A stretch of 64,000 nucleotides of DNA, from assembly GCF_902364025.1 (NCBI RefSeq), contig NZ_CABJCG010000003.1:310001-374000 (forward strand). Direction: 5' to 3'. The first letter of the stretch is position 1. The number at the start of each line of letters is the position of its first letter. Positions 7,469-15,453 of the stretch are shown here, one piece after another. Source of the DNA: Enterocloster lavalensis (lineage in GTDB: Bacteria; Bacillota; Clostridia; Lachnospirales; Lachnospiraceae). Both the position numbers and the translations under genes were made by a program. Below the pieces are notes generated by a model. The model did not search any database. It had not been told where the DNA came from and worked only from the letters and a program-made list of their open reading frames with translations.

Positions 7469-9172
7469 TCACAAAAGCTCCAGAATCTGTCCGCAGTATT
7501 CCATCACCCGGTTGTACCCCTTCTGAAGCTGGGTCAGATACAGATAATACCGGCTGGAGCCCTCCATGCTGGCGGCCAGCCGTTCCCCACACTCCAGATT
7601 CGGCAGGGGATAGAGGGGTCCGCACAGGTCAAAATCGTATACATCGTTCTCGTGGTAGACCAGGCGGACAATGTTCCGGCATAGCTTCATCTGCCGCTCC
7701 ACCAGCGCTTCCGCCTCTTCGCCCGGCTCCGCCGCGGCCCGGCACAGCGCGTCAAAGTCAGCCGCCTTTCCGGCAATCTCATCCAAACGCTTCTGCAGAG
7801 GTGCAAAATCAAAGGTTCCCACAAGCTTGTCCTGAAGCCGGTCCACGGTCTGCTTCATTTCCTCCACCGCCCTTCCGATCACAAAGGGCAGGGCCGGAGC
7901 GGTCAGAAGCCGCCAGAGGACGGCGGCGTAAAGCCTGCAATCACGCACCAGGAGCTCAGGGCTTATCTTGTCGATGGTATCGTGCTCCGTGTGCCACCAC
8001 CAGCCCAGCCCCCCGGCCCTGCTGCCCTCGCCGTAGCGGAAGGACAGGGAGTCCCCGACGGTTGAAATGTCCTGCTCGGAGAATGTCCCGAAAATGGAGG
8101 TAATTCCCACGCCGAAGAAGGACTGGTCCGCGTTTCTCGCCATGCGTTTGCCGGAAAATGCCGCGCCGGTCTGCCCTTCGATCACGTCCTTCGCCAGGTC
8201 CCAGGCCTGGGCCATGACCGGCGGTTCCTCCACCACCACGGCGTTCTCTCCGCCCACGGAATCGATGTTGAGATGCGCCGCGCAGTGATCCCTCAGATCC
8301 TCAAAATGGTGGTCCGCATACCAGGCCGAGCCCGCGTACTTGCCCTGGGAGTGGCCGGACCAGAACGCGATCCGAAGCCCCCTGGCCAGCTTGTCCTTTC
8401 TCTGTGCCATCAGCCTGGCGCATTCGATCATGGTGGCGTTGGCGCTGCCGTTGTCCATTGCGCCGTAATCCCAGGAATCGATGTGCCCGGAGAAGAGAAT
8501 GTACTTGTCGCTCTTCGGGCATTCCAGGTCCGCGATCAGAAGCGGGCACTTTCTCCATTCATTTACCACCGTGGACTCCACTCTCACCTTCACATGGCCC
8601 TCTTTTAAGAGGCGGCGGATTTCCGCTCCGTCGGGTTTTGTTACGGAGACCACCGGGACCGCGGGGAGGGTATCCAGACGGCTCTGTGTGGGGTTGCCCC
8701 AAATGTCGGAGGCCGGGCCGTTGTGGATGTTCCGGTCGTGGAGGAACAGCACCGCCACCGCGCCCTTTTTCTCGGCTTCCTTGATCTTCACCGCGTTTGC
8801 CAGTCCGTCCATCAGCACCACCTTACCCCGGTAATCCGCCTCGGTGCAGTCGGCGGCCTCTGCCACGATCCCGCCGATGGGGGTGGACGGGGTGAAGCAG
8901 GCGCTGATCCCCTTAAAGGCCCTCTCCACCGGGCTTTCAATGGTCACGAAGGCCTTCACCGGATAGCTGATATATCCCATATACTCAGGCATCTCCGTGT
9001 GATAGCCGAAGGAGTCCAGCAGCCCTTTCAGGTATTTCAGGCTGTCCACCTCCTCCTGAAGGCTGGAAATGCGGACCCAGCGCGAGACACCCCTAGTGTA
9101 TTCCATCAAAGCGTCCCGGCTCACATCATGGAGTATCTGAGTTTCTTCCTCGTTCATTTGCCGCAGATACAT
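7469..9172 (-). CDS. M28-like zinc peptidase with PA domain and altered active-site motif
   Basis: 567 residues. A protease-associated (PA) insert lies at about 95-200, followed by an M28 aminopeptidase/carboxypeptidase fold. Visible metal ligands: GHIDSWDYGAMDNGSANA (His230, Asp240), Asp304 in LNIDSVGG and the late WWWHTEHDTIDK (His394 or His397). The Glu-Glu pair expected after strand 270 is replaced by WSGHSQGKYAGS, so the usual catalytic base is missing. No signal peptide, so probably cytoplasmic. ATG at 9172 chosen for GGAGG 6 nt upstream. First gene of the operon running to 3146, divergent from a LysR gene. Confidence 0.82.
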   Translation of the reverse strand: MYLRQMNEEETQILHDVSRDALMEYTRGVSRWVRISSLQEEVDSLKYLKGLLDSFGYHTEMPEYMGYISYPVKAFVTIESPVERAFKGISACFTPSTPIGGIVAEAADCTEADYRGKVVLMDGLANAVKIKEAEKKGAVAVLFLHDRNIHNGPASDIWGNPTQSRLDTLPAVPVVSVTKPDGAEIRRLLKEGHVKVRVESTVVNEWRKCPLLIADLECPKSDKYILFSGHIDSWDYGAMDNGSANATMIECARLMAQRKDKLARGLRIAFWSGHSQGKYAGSAWYADHHFEDLRDHCAAHLNIDSVGGENAVVVEEPPVMAQAWDLAKDVIEGQTGAAFSGKRMARNADQSFFGVGITSIFGTFSEQDISTVGDSLSFRYGEGSRAGGLGWWWHTEHDTIDKISPELLVRDCRLYAAVLWRLLTAPALPFVIGRAVEEMKQTVDRLQDKLVGTFDFAPLQKRLDEIAGKAADFDALCRAAAEPGEEAEALVERQMKLCRNIVRLVYHENDVYDFDLCGPLYPLPNLECGERLAASMEGSSRYYLYLTQLQKGYNRVMEYCGQILELL

Positions 9173-9283
9173 ACTGCACCTCCTCAATATTTGTAATATT
9201 TTTTGTAAAAAAGTCCCAATGGAGAAAAATTTTTACCTTTCTTTCCGTTGAGACTCATTTTTTAACACAAAATTGATTTTATA

Positions 9284-9312
9284 TTGAAATTTTTCGTTTT
9301 ATTGATTATACT
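9284..9312 (+). promoter_or_regulatory. Promoter of the LysR gene, inside the divergent control region
   Basis: TTGAAA and TATACT with a 17-bp spacer. On the opposite strand TATAAT (9305-9310) overlaps this -10, so the LysR promoter and the operon promoter probably share the same DNA, the usual layout for LysR autoregulation. Confidence 0.6.
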
Positions 9313-9392
9313 ACAGGAGATATCATGAAGTAAAATTGTAATTCTTGGGATGGTTATAGATATTTTCTATATTTATATGGAGGGGGAGTAAA

Positions 9393-10313
9393 ATGGCAGT
9401 CAATTTTGAATACTACAAGGTCTTTTATTATGTCGCAAAGTATCAGAGTCTTTCTCTGGCTGCGCAGATGCTCCATCTCACCCAGCCCACGGTCAGCCAT
9501 TATATCCAGGCGCTGGAGTCGGAGCTGGGCGTCAAGCTGTTCATACGCTCCAAGAAGGGCGTAACCCTCACGCCGGAAGCCACCGTTATGCTGCACAACG
9601 TGGCGCAGGCGGTGGAGCACATTTCCAAAGCCGAGGACAACCTGGAGAATTTCAAGTCCATGGACACGGGCAGCATCCACATCACTGCCAGCGAGGTGGG
9701 GTTTCTCACCGGCATCGTCCCCGTGATCAAGGCATTTCACCGCGACTATCCCGGCATCTCCTTTAAAATCTCCACGGACTACACCCCCACCGCCATCGAG
9801 CGGCTGAAAGCGGGTCTGGCGGATTTTATCGTGGTCACCGATCCGGTGGACAAGCTGGATCACTCCATTGCGCTCTACCGGCTCTTTCCCATACGGGATA
9901 TCGTGGTCTGCGGGCCGGAATTCGCGTATCTGACCAAACGGGCCCGGACCCTGGAGGAGCTGGCGGATTTTCTCTGCATCCACAACGAGATTCCCTCGGT
10001 CAATCCCCAGTACGCCAAAAAGCTGGAGCCCTATTTCATCAACAACAGCCTGTCCGTCACCGGAAGTCTGGCCATCGAATACTACACGTTCCAGAAGGCC
10101 CTGCTCCTTCAGAATCTGGGCCTGGGCGTGCTGCCGGACGTGATGGTCAAAAAAGAGCTGGCGGAGGGTTCCCTTCTGAGGGTTCCTCTCGCCAGCCCGA
10201 TTCCGCTGCGCTATGTAAATCTCTTGTTCCGCTCGGATCTGAATCTGCCTGCCGCCAGCAGAATCTTTGTTACCTATTTAAAAGAGCATTTTGGGTCATT
10301 GCAGGGATCTTAA
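9393..10313 (+). CDS. LysR-type transcriptional regulator, probable regulator of the M28/SSS/M20 operon
   Basis: 306 residues. N-terminal winged HTH (about 1-60, with SLSLAAQMLHLTQPTVSHYIQALE) and a two-lobe effector domain of periplasmic-binding type. GGAGGGGG precedes the ATG at 9393. It is transcribed divergently from the operon starting at 9172, the standard position of a LysR activator of the adjacent catabolic genes. Its 3' end overlaps the convergent DUF3795 gene by 18 bp. Confidence 0.92.
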   Translation: MAVNFEYYKVFYYVAKYQSLSLAAQMLHLTQPTVSHYIQALESELGVKLFIRSKKGVTLTPEATVMLHNVAQAVEHISKAEDNLENFKSMDTGSIHITASEVGFLTGIVPVIKAFHRDYPGISFKISTDYTPTAIERLKAGLADFIVVTDPVDKLDHSIALYRLFPIRDIVVCGPEFAYLTKRARTLEELADFLCIHNEIPSVNPQYAKKLEPYFINNSLSVTGSLAIEYYTFQKALLLQNLGLGVLPDVMVKKELAEGSLLRVPLASPIPLRYVNLLFRSDLNLPAASRIFVTYLKEHFGSLQGS

Positions 10314-10586
10314 AAGCTTGATATTCTCCTCCCGGATCCGTTTGTTCTCCTCCGGGGAAAGGTTGGGATCGTCCAGATCGTAGCGCCTGCAGGGCAATTC
10401 CCCACACTTACCGCAGTGGGCCAGCTTTTTCTGGATGACGCAGCACTCGTACTTCTCGCAGACGGTCCGGCCAACGTACTCCGCCCAGAAAACCTTTCCC
10501 TCAACCGCCTGGCAGCCGGGGCACTGGCCGGGGTAGTATTCGCATTCGGAGCAGATGACTCCGCAGCAGCTCATGTTTTTTTCCAT
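10296..10586 (-). CDS. DUF3795 cysteine-rich protein
   Basis: 96 residues with 11 cysteines arranged as CCGVICSECEYYPGQCPGC near the N-terminus and later CEKYECC and CGKCGELPC pairs; typical of DUF3795, a presumed zinc- or iron-sulphur-binding protein of unknown role in anaerobes. Followed 3' by the convergent LysR gene. Confidence 0.85.
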   Translation of the reverse strand: MEKNMSCCGVICSECEYYPGQCPGCQAVEGKVFWAEYVGRTVCEKYECCVIQKKLAHCGKCGELPCRRYDLDDPNLSPEENKRIREENIKLLRSLQ

Positions 10587-10615
10587 AAATCTTCTCCTTT
10601 GTGGCTTGGCTCTTT

Positions 10616-10954
10616 CTACACCTTTTTCTTTTTTGGAACTTTGGGCTTTTTCGGCTTGGGAGCGGGCAGCTCGCCGCAGGTCTCGCGGACCAGCTTCGCC
10701 AGAAACTCCCGATCCTCCACCTCCTCCACTGTCAGAAGGTTTGATCCCTCGTGGGGGGAGGCGATCTCAGCGTCCGGCAGCAGCCGTCTGCCCGCCTCCG
10801 TGACCTTTAGATAAAGCTGGTTTCCCTCAACCGTGCCGAAAAACTTCCCGTCGCAGTACAGGCCGTATTCGCCGAACAGCTTGCGGTAGGTGATCGCCCC
10901 CGCGCCGCTCAGCTGGCCCGCCACAAATTCCACGTATTCCCGGGTGGATGCCAT
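10616..10954 (-). CDS. TfoX/Sxy N-terminal domain protein
   Basis: 112 residues. The KLFGEYGLYCDGKFFGTV segment and overall length match the TfoX_N domain. A Lys/Pro-rich tail (PAPKPKKPKVPKKKKV) may bind nucleic acid. In proteobacteria TfoX regulates competence; the free-standing N-terminal domain in Firmicutes has no proven role. Forms a likely operon with DUF3795 (29 bp apart). Confidence 0.85.
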   Translation of the reverse strand: MASTREYVEFVAGQLSGAGAITYRKLFGEYGLYCDGKFFGTVEGNQLYLKVTEAGRRLLPDAEIASPHEGSNLLTVEEVEDREFLAKLVRETCGELPAPKPKKPKVPKKKKV

Positions 10955-10983
10955 ATGGTACGCCTCCTTTTATTTTGTGTTAT

Positions 10984-11095
10984 GCGATTGCCGCGGGGCG
11001 GTTTGCGCTCCGCCATTGCCGCAGGGCGGTTTGCGCTCCGCCTATGCCGCGGGGCGGTTCGCCCTCTGCCATTGCCGCGAGGCATTTTCCCCCTC
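10984..11095. repeat. Four tandem copies of a 28-bp GC-rich unit
   Basis: Copies start at 10984, 11012, 11040 and 11068, each containing GCCGCRGGGCGGTTTGCGC or a decayed version; the first two differ at two positions and the last is most divergent. The array ends 2 bp before the stop codon of the minus-strand gene 11098-11562, so it is that gene's immediate 3' flank. Confidence 0.88.
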
Positions 11096-11097
11096 CC

Positions 11098-11562
11098 TTA
11101 TCGCAACGCGATATACATATGAATCTCCGCCTGCTCCATGTCGCTGTTCTGGTATTCCTCATAGTCCCCGGTATAGGCGCGGTCCAGATCCATGGTCCAG
11201 AGAGCCTGCCAGAAGTCGGAAACCGCCTGGTGCATATCGCCTTTGACAATAAATTTGGCGTAGCGGCCCGCCGGGATGCGCTTTACCGTCAGGCCCTCCG
11301 GGAGCTGCTCATCGGTAGTCACCTCGAAGCCTACGGTAATATCGTAATCCCCGCTGGCGTCGGAGGCGTAATCGCTATAAAGCCCCACGGACTTGTCGTT
11401 TGCTTTGTTGGGCATGGAGAGGTGAAGTCCCTCGCCGTAAAGCCTTGTCCACAGACCCCCGATCACCTGGGGCATGTCCGGCGCGCTGTTGTTGGTGCGT
11501 GCGCACAGACCTGCGATTATTTTCTCATTCATATCTAAAATCTCATATTCCATTTCTGTCAC
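11098..11562 (-). CDS. GyrI-like effector-binding domain protein
   Basis: 154 residues forming a single GyrI-like/AraC effector-binding fold (SOUL-like duplicated beta-alpha-beta-beta). The paired segments DITVGFEVTT and KRIPAGRYAKFIVKGD are characteristic. Such stand-alone proteins bind or hydrolyse small hydrophobic toxins. A 28-bp promoter element identical at 24 positions to that of the DUF3788-WYL operon lies upstream (11606-11633), implying control by the neighbouring WYL regulator. Confidence 0.85.
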   Translation of the reverse strand: MTEMEYEILDMNEKIIAGLCARTNNSAPDMPQVIGGLWTRLYGEGLHLSMPNKANDKSVGLYSDYASDASGDYDITVGFEVTTDEQLPEGLTVKRIPAGRYAKFIVKGDMHQAVSDFWQALWTMDLDRAYTGDYEEYQNSDMEQAEIHMYIALR

Positions 11563-11605
11563 CTTGGTCCCTTTCGTTTTTGGATGATATCATTCTACCA
11601 CCCTA

Positions 11606-11633
11606 AACAGGACATCTATACGTCACCATTATA
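11606..11633 (-). promoter_or_regulatory. Putative WYL-regulator operator/-10 element, copy 1
   Basis: On the minus strand TATAAT is followed by TGACGTATAGATGTC. The 28-nt block differs at only 4 positions from 13185-13212. It lies 45-70 bp upstream of the GyrI-like start and overlaps the 3' end of the WYL gene. Neither copy has a good -35, which would fit activator-dependent transcription. Confidence 0.6.
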
Positions 11634-12530
11634 TTTTTTTATAATATCCCTTACCAGCTCCCGAAAACGCGGGCGCAGTTCCTCCGGTTCCAGCAGCTCC
11701 ACCGTGGGGCCGAAGCTGAGGAGCCAGCCAAACAGCGATTCCACGTCCGTAAACCCGCAGGTGAACAGCAGCCGCCCATTCCCGGTCTCCTCAAAACTCT
11801 CCGGGCCGTACTCCTCCATCAGCCGCCATTTCATCGACGGCTCAAACAGGGCCGTGGCCTGGATAGCCGCGGGAAATACCTTTTCAGGGCTGGGGTCGTA
11901 GGGCGGGTAATCCCGGGGCGAAAACGTCTCCCCGGTCTCGCAGAGCCGGGTCATGCGGTGCAGCTTGAACAGGCGGTAATCCTGCCGGTCCAGGCAATAT
12001 CCCCACACGTACCAGGAGGACCACTGGAAAATGAGCACGTAAGGCTCAATTTTCCGCCGTCCCTCTCCCCGGGGCGAAACGTAGTCGAACCCGATCAGAC
12101 GGCGCTCCTCCGCAGCCGACAAAATCAGCTCGATCTTAGGCGCCAGGGCTTCCTTGTAGAAGGAAGATAAGTCGATGGCGATGTGGCTGTCCGCCGCCAG
12201 AATCAGGCCCTGTTTGACTGAGAGCTTGTCCATGAGCTGCTGGTATTTGTTGCTGCCGGACACGCTGTCCAGGCTTTTGAGGCCGGTGAGAATGGACTGC
12301 ATTTCCCTTGAAGTGAGCAGCGTCCGGTCCACCCGGTAACCGTCCATGATGGAAATGCCTCCCTCCCGCCCCTGGGCCGTCACGATGGGGATTCCCGCCT
12401 TGCAAAGCGCCTCCACATCCCGGATAATGGTCCGGCGGGAGACCTCGAATTTCTCCGCCAGATAGGGGGCGGTGACTTTTTCCTGCTGAAGCAGGATGGA
12501 TAAGATGCCGATCAGCCGGTCAATTTTCAT
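11616..12530 (-). CDS. HTH/WYL-domain transcriptional regulator (YafY/DeoR-like)
   Basis: 304 residues. N-terminal winged helix (VTAPYLAEKFEVSRRTIIRDVEAL, residues about 18-43), then a WYL ligand-sensing domain (IEPYVLIFQWSSWYVWGYC) and a C-terminal WCX-type domain. Its start overlaps the end of the DUF3788 gene by 11 bp, so the two are translated from one message. Two near-identical 28-nt elements, upstream of that operon and of the downstream GyrI-like gene, are the likely operators. Confidence 0.9.
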   Translation of the reverse strand: MKIDRLIGILSILLQQEKVTAPYLAEKFEVSRRTIIRDVEALCKAGIPIVTAQGREGGISIMDGYRVDRTLLTSREMQSILTGLKSLDSVSGSNKYQQLMDKLSVKQGLILAADSHIAIDLSSFYKEALAPKIELILSAAEERRLIGFDYVSPRGEGRRKIEPYVLIFQWSSWYVWGYCLDRQDYRLFKLHRMTRLCETGETFSPRDYPPYDPSPEKVFPAAIQATALFEPSMKWRLMEEYGPESFEETGNGRLLFTCGFTDVESLFGWLLSFGPTVELLEPEELRPRFRELVRDIIKKYNGDV

Positions 12531-13122
12531 CCTCGTTCCGTTTTCCTTTCCCGCGCGCGGCCGTCCCCTTTACCGTTTCCGGGGCCATGCCCTTTCCCTT
12601 TTCCAAGGCCGCCTCCTTTCCCTTTTCCGAGGCCGTACCCTTTCCTTTTTCCCGCGCCGTTCTCTTTCCTTTTTCCGGCGCCGGACCGGGCGTCAGGCCC
12701 ATGGAGCGCAGCTTGAGAAATACCAGCTCCTCCAGGTCCCACTCCACCGCCTGCTCCCGTATCTCCAGGTACAGCCAGCGGCTTCCCTGGAAAATTCTGG
12801 TGTCGCGGAACTTCCCCTGGATGTACGGGGTGAAATCCCCCAGCCGCGCTTCCATCTCCGCCATGGCGTCGCCTCCAATGAGGATCATGCAGATAAAGTA
12901 CCCGTCCAGGGGATAAAGGGTACACACGTTTTTGCCGTTTTTCTTGAACTTGATGTTCCAGCCCGGCTGCATGGTGCAGCCGCTGTACTCCAGCTTCGGG
13001 GCCGCCGGGCAGTTCTCCGCCATAAAGCCCATGAAGTCCTCGGAGAGCAGTTTGCCTGCGAAGGCTCCGGCCTCCTCCAGGGTGGGCTTGCGGTCCTTTC
13101 CATATAATAAATTCCATTCCAT
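12520..13122 (-). CDS. DUF3788 protein with a repetitive Lys/Gly/Ala-rich C-terminal tail
   Basis: 200 residues. Residues 1-145 fit DUF3788 (LLYGKDRKPTLEEAGAF start, CTLYPLDGYFICMILIGG core), a small family of unknown function often next to WYL or GyrI genes. The last 50 residues are imperfect 8-residue repeats of the form EKGKGTAS, encoded by a 24-bp repeat at about 12541-12680, and look like an added low-complexity tail. ATG at 13122 chosen for AGGAGG 8 nt upstream. Upstream partner of the WYL regulator. Confidence 0.85.
   Translation of the reverse strand: MEWNLLYGKDRKPTLEEAGAFAGKLLSEDFMGFMAENCPAAPKLEYSGCTMQPGWNIKFKKNGKNVCTLYPLDGYFICMILIGGDAMAEMEARLGDFTPYIQGKFRDTRIFQGSRWLYLEIREQAVEWDLEELVFLKLRSMGLTPGPAPEKGKRTAREKGKGTASEKGKEAALEKGKGMAPETVKGTAARGKGKRNEDEN
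12541..12680. repeat. 24-bp coding repeats forming the DUF3788 tail
   Basis: The plus strand shows repeated TTTCCCTTTTCC blocks separated by GC-rich GAGGCCG-type spacers, about five units of roughly 24 bp. They stay in frame on the minus strand and end just before the stop codon at 12520. Confidence 0.75.
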
Positions 13123-13184
13123 TGTTGTTCCTCCTGCCATGTCTGGGTGTGGTTTTTCATTTCCATGTTTATCATGCCACAGTT

Positions 13185-13212
13185 AACACGACATCTATGT
13201 GTCACTATTATA
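13185..13212 (-). promoter_or_regulatory. Putative WYL-regulator operator/-10 element, copy 2
   Basis: Minus strand TATAAT followed by TGACACATAGATGTC, 24 of 28 positions identical to 11606-11633, about 65-90 bp upstream of the DUF3788 start. Imperfect dyad TGACA/TGTC. Confidence 0.6.
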
Positions 13213-13261
13213 AAGGAATGGCGGAAAATTGGGAAGAGAATTCTCAGAAAGCTGAAAATGC

Positions 13262-13290
13262 TTGCATTGTGTATTTTTCTGCTTTAAAAT
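13262..13290 (+). promoter_or_regulatory. Promoter of the ABC-class ATPase gene
   Basis: TTGCAT and TAAAAT with a 17-bp spacer, about 30 bp upstream of the TTG start at 13322. Confidence 0.6.
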
Positions 13291-13321
13291 TAGATATTAT
13301 TTCAAGAAAAGGAGAGCGCAT

Positions 13322-15400
13322 TTGCGCGGTGAAAACATGAAGCAGTCAGCAGATTTACGGCGTTTACTGGAATCCATCGACCGGAAAAGCTATCCGGCTT
13401 ATAAATCGGCCCAGGGGATATACGCGTTTGAGAGCTATACCCTGTCCATCGACCACGTACAGGGAGACCCCTTCGCCTCCCCCTCCAAGGTAAGCATCAC
13501 AGTGCCCCACGCCAGGGCCGGTTACCCCGGGGCTTATTTCGACACGCCCTGGAAGAAAACGGCGCTGGAGGATTATCTGGTCCGGCAGTTCGGGCGGGAG
13601 ATCGCCCAGTTCAATTTCAAGGCCAAGGGATCGGGCAAGAGCGGCCTGATCGCCATCAGCAGCCCCGGGCCGGAGATTCTCTCCCGGACGGCCTGCGAGA
13701 TCACAAAGACAGGCATCACCGCCCGTTTTGAGGTGGGTTTCCCGGCTTTCGGGCGGACCATCAACTCCGGGGAGCTGATCAAAATCCTCTTTGAATTCCT
13801 GCCCCGCTGCGTAAAGAGCGTATTTTTCCACGCCAGCCGGAATCCCAAGGAGGTAAAGGCGGTGGCGGAGCTGGCGGAGGACCAGCAGTTCATCCGGGAG
13901 GAGCTTAAGCGCCGGGGTCTGGTCGCCTTTGTGGCGGACGGCGCGGTGCTGCCCCGGGAGAGCGGCGTTTCCAGCCGTCCCATGAAGGGCGGGGTAGCAT
14001 TTTCCTCGCCGGAGAGCCTGCGGGTGGAGATGGAGCTGCCCCACAGGGGGCGGATCACCGGAATGGGGATCAAGGAGGGCATCACGCTGATCGTGGGCGG
14101 CGGTTACCACGGGAAATCCACGCTGCTCAAGGCTCTGGAGCTGGGCGTCTACAACCACGTGGCCGGGGACGGCAGGGAGTATGTAATCACGGACGATACG
14201 GCCCTCAAACTGCGGGCCGAGGATGGGCGCAGCATCAACAACGTGGACATTTCCCTGTTCATCAACGACCTGCCGAATAAAAAGGATACCCGCCGCTTCT
14301 CCACGCCGGATGCCAGCGGCAGCACCTCCCAGGCAGCCGGGGTCGTCGAGGGCTGGGAGGCCGGAAGCCGGGTATTTTTGATCGACGAGGACACCTCGGC
14401 CACCAACTTCATGCTGCGGGACGAGCTGATGCAGCATATCATCAGCCGGGACAAGGAGCCCATCACCCCCTTTATCGAGCGGGCCAGGGACCTGTTCGTG
14501 AAGGCCGGAATCTCCACGGTGCTGGTGGCGGGCAGCTCCGGGGCTTACTTCTATATCGCAGACACCATTATCCAGATGGACTGCTACGTGCCCCTGGATA
14601 TCACGGAAAAGACCAAAAAAGCCTGCGCGGAATACGGGGAAGATCCCACCAAGGCAGCCCCCGGCTTCTCGCTTCCTGCGCCCGGGCGGAAGCTGGCCGT
14701 GAGCGCGGCCGGAAAAAACATGGCCAGCAGCGCCGGACGGCAGTCGGCGGAGAGCCGCGGCGGATATGAAGCTGCGGACGGGGATGAAGATGAAGGATTC
14801 GGCGGAAATGGACGTGGCGGTGACCGCGATGGCTACGGCGGCAATGGGCGCGGCAGCTATGGCGACGGCGGGCGCGGCGGCTATGGCAACGGCGGACGCG
14901 GCGGCTACGGCGACAGCGGGCGTGGCGGCTATGGCAACGGCGGACGCGGCGGCGACAGCAACCGCGGCGGCTACGGCAACAGCGGGCGTGGCAGCTACGG
15001 CGACAGCGGACGTGGGGGCTATGGCGACAACAACCGTGGCGGCTATGGACGCGACGGCGGGCGTGGCGGCGACCGCGGCGGACGCGGGCGCGACGAGCGG
15101 ATCAAGACCAAGACCTACGGCAAGGACTCCCTTCAGGTGGGCAAGGAGCAGGTGGACCTGCGCTTTGTGGAACAGCTGGTTCACGGCGAGCAGACCGCGG
15201 CCCTGGCCCAGATGGTGCGCTACTGCCTGGAAAAACAGCTCTTCCCCCGCTACAGCGTAACGGAAATCGTTAAGCTTCTCACAGGCGAGATCAACCGTGG
15301 CGGGCTTCCTGCCATCAGCGATTCCTCCTACGCCGCAATGGGCCTTTGTATGCCCAGAGAACAGGAAATCTTCGCCTGCCTGAACCGTTACCGGGGATAA
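13322..15400 (+). CDS. ABC-class ATPase (PF09818 family) with an RGG/GY-rich insert
   Basis: 692 residues. Predicted ATPase of the ABC class with an N-terminal domain, Walker A VGGGYHGKST at about 258-267, a signature-like SGSTSQAA at 332-339 and Walker B VFLIDED at 351-357. There are no membrane helices. Residues about 492-591 are a low-complexity tract of GGYG, GRGG and NGGRGG units, like eukaryotic RGG boxes, before a conserved C-terminal helical domain. I prefer the TTG start at 13322 because AAGGAG lies 9 nt upstream; the ATG at 13337 is too far from it. Biological role unknown; relatives occur singly in many bacteria. Confidence 0.85.
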   Translation: MRGENMKQSADLRRLLESIDRKSYPAYKSAQGIYAFESYTLSIDHVQGDPFASPSKVSITVPHARAGYPGAYFDTPWKKTALEDYLVRQFGREIAQFNFKAKGSGKSGLIAISSPGPEILSRTACEITKTGITARFEVGFPAFGRTINSGELIKILFEFLPRCVKSVFFHASRNPKEVKAVAELAEDQQFIREELKRRGLVAFVADGAVLPRESGVSSRPMKGGVAFSSPESLRVEMELPHRGRITGMGIKEGITLIVGGGYHGKSTLLKALELGVYNHVAGDGREYVITDDTALKLRAEDGRSINNVDISLFINDLPNKKDTRRFSTPDASGSTSQAAGVVEGWEAGSRVFLIDEDTSATNFMLRDELMQHIISRDKEPITPFIERARDLFVKAGISTVLVAGSSGAYFYIADTIIQMDCYVPLDITEKTKKACAEYGEDPTKAAPGFSLPAPGRKLAVSAAGKNMASSAGRQSAESRGGYEAADGDEDEGFGGNGRGGDRDGYGGNGRGSYGDGGRGGYGNGGRGGYGDSGRGGYGNGGRGGDSNRGGYGNSGRGSYGDSGRGGYGDNNRGGYGRDGGRGGDRGGRGRDERIKTKTYGKDSLQVGKEQVDLRFVEQLVHGEQTAALAQMVRYCLEKQLFPRYSVTEIVKLLTGEINRGGLPAISDSSYAAMGLCMPREQEIFACLNRYRG
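14800..15090. repeat. GC-rich coding repeat encoding the RGG/GY tract
   Basis: About a dozen imperfect 21-24-bp units of the type GGCGGCTATGGCAACGGC; in-frame, so copy-number change would lengthen or shorten the Gly/Arg/Tyr tract without breaking the ATPase. Confidence 0.8.
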
Positions 15401-15453
15401 GACACGGCGGTCGCGAGGCATTACGGACCGGCAAGCCCACAGTAGGAGGTACC

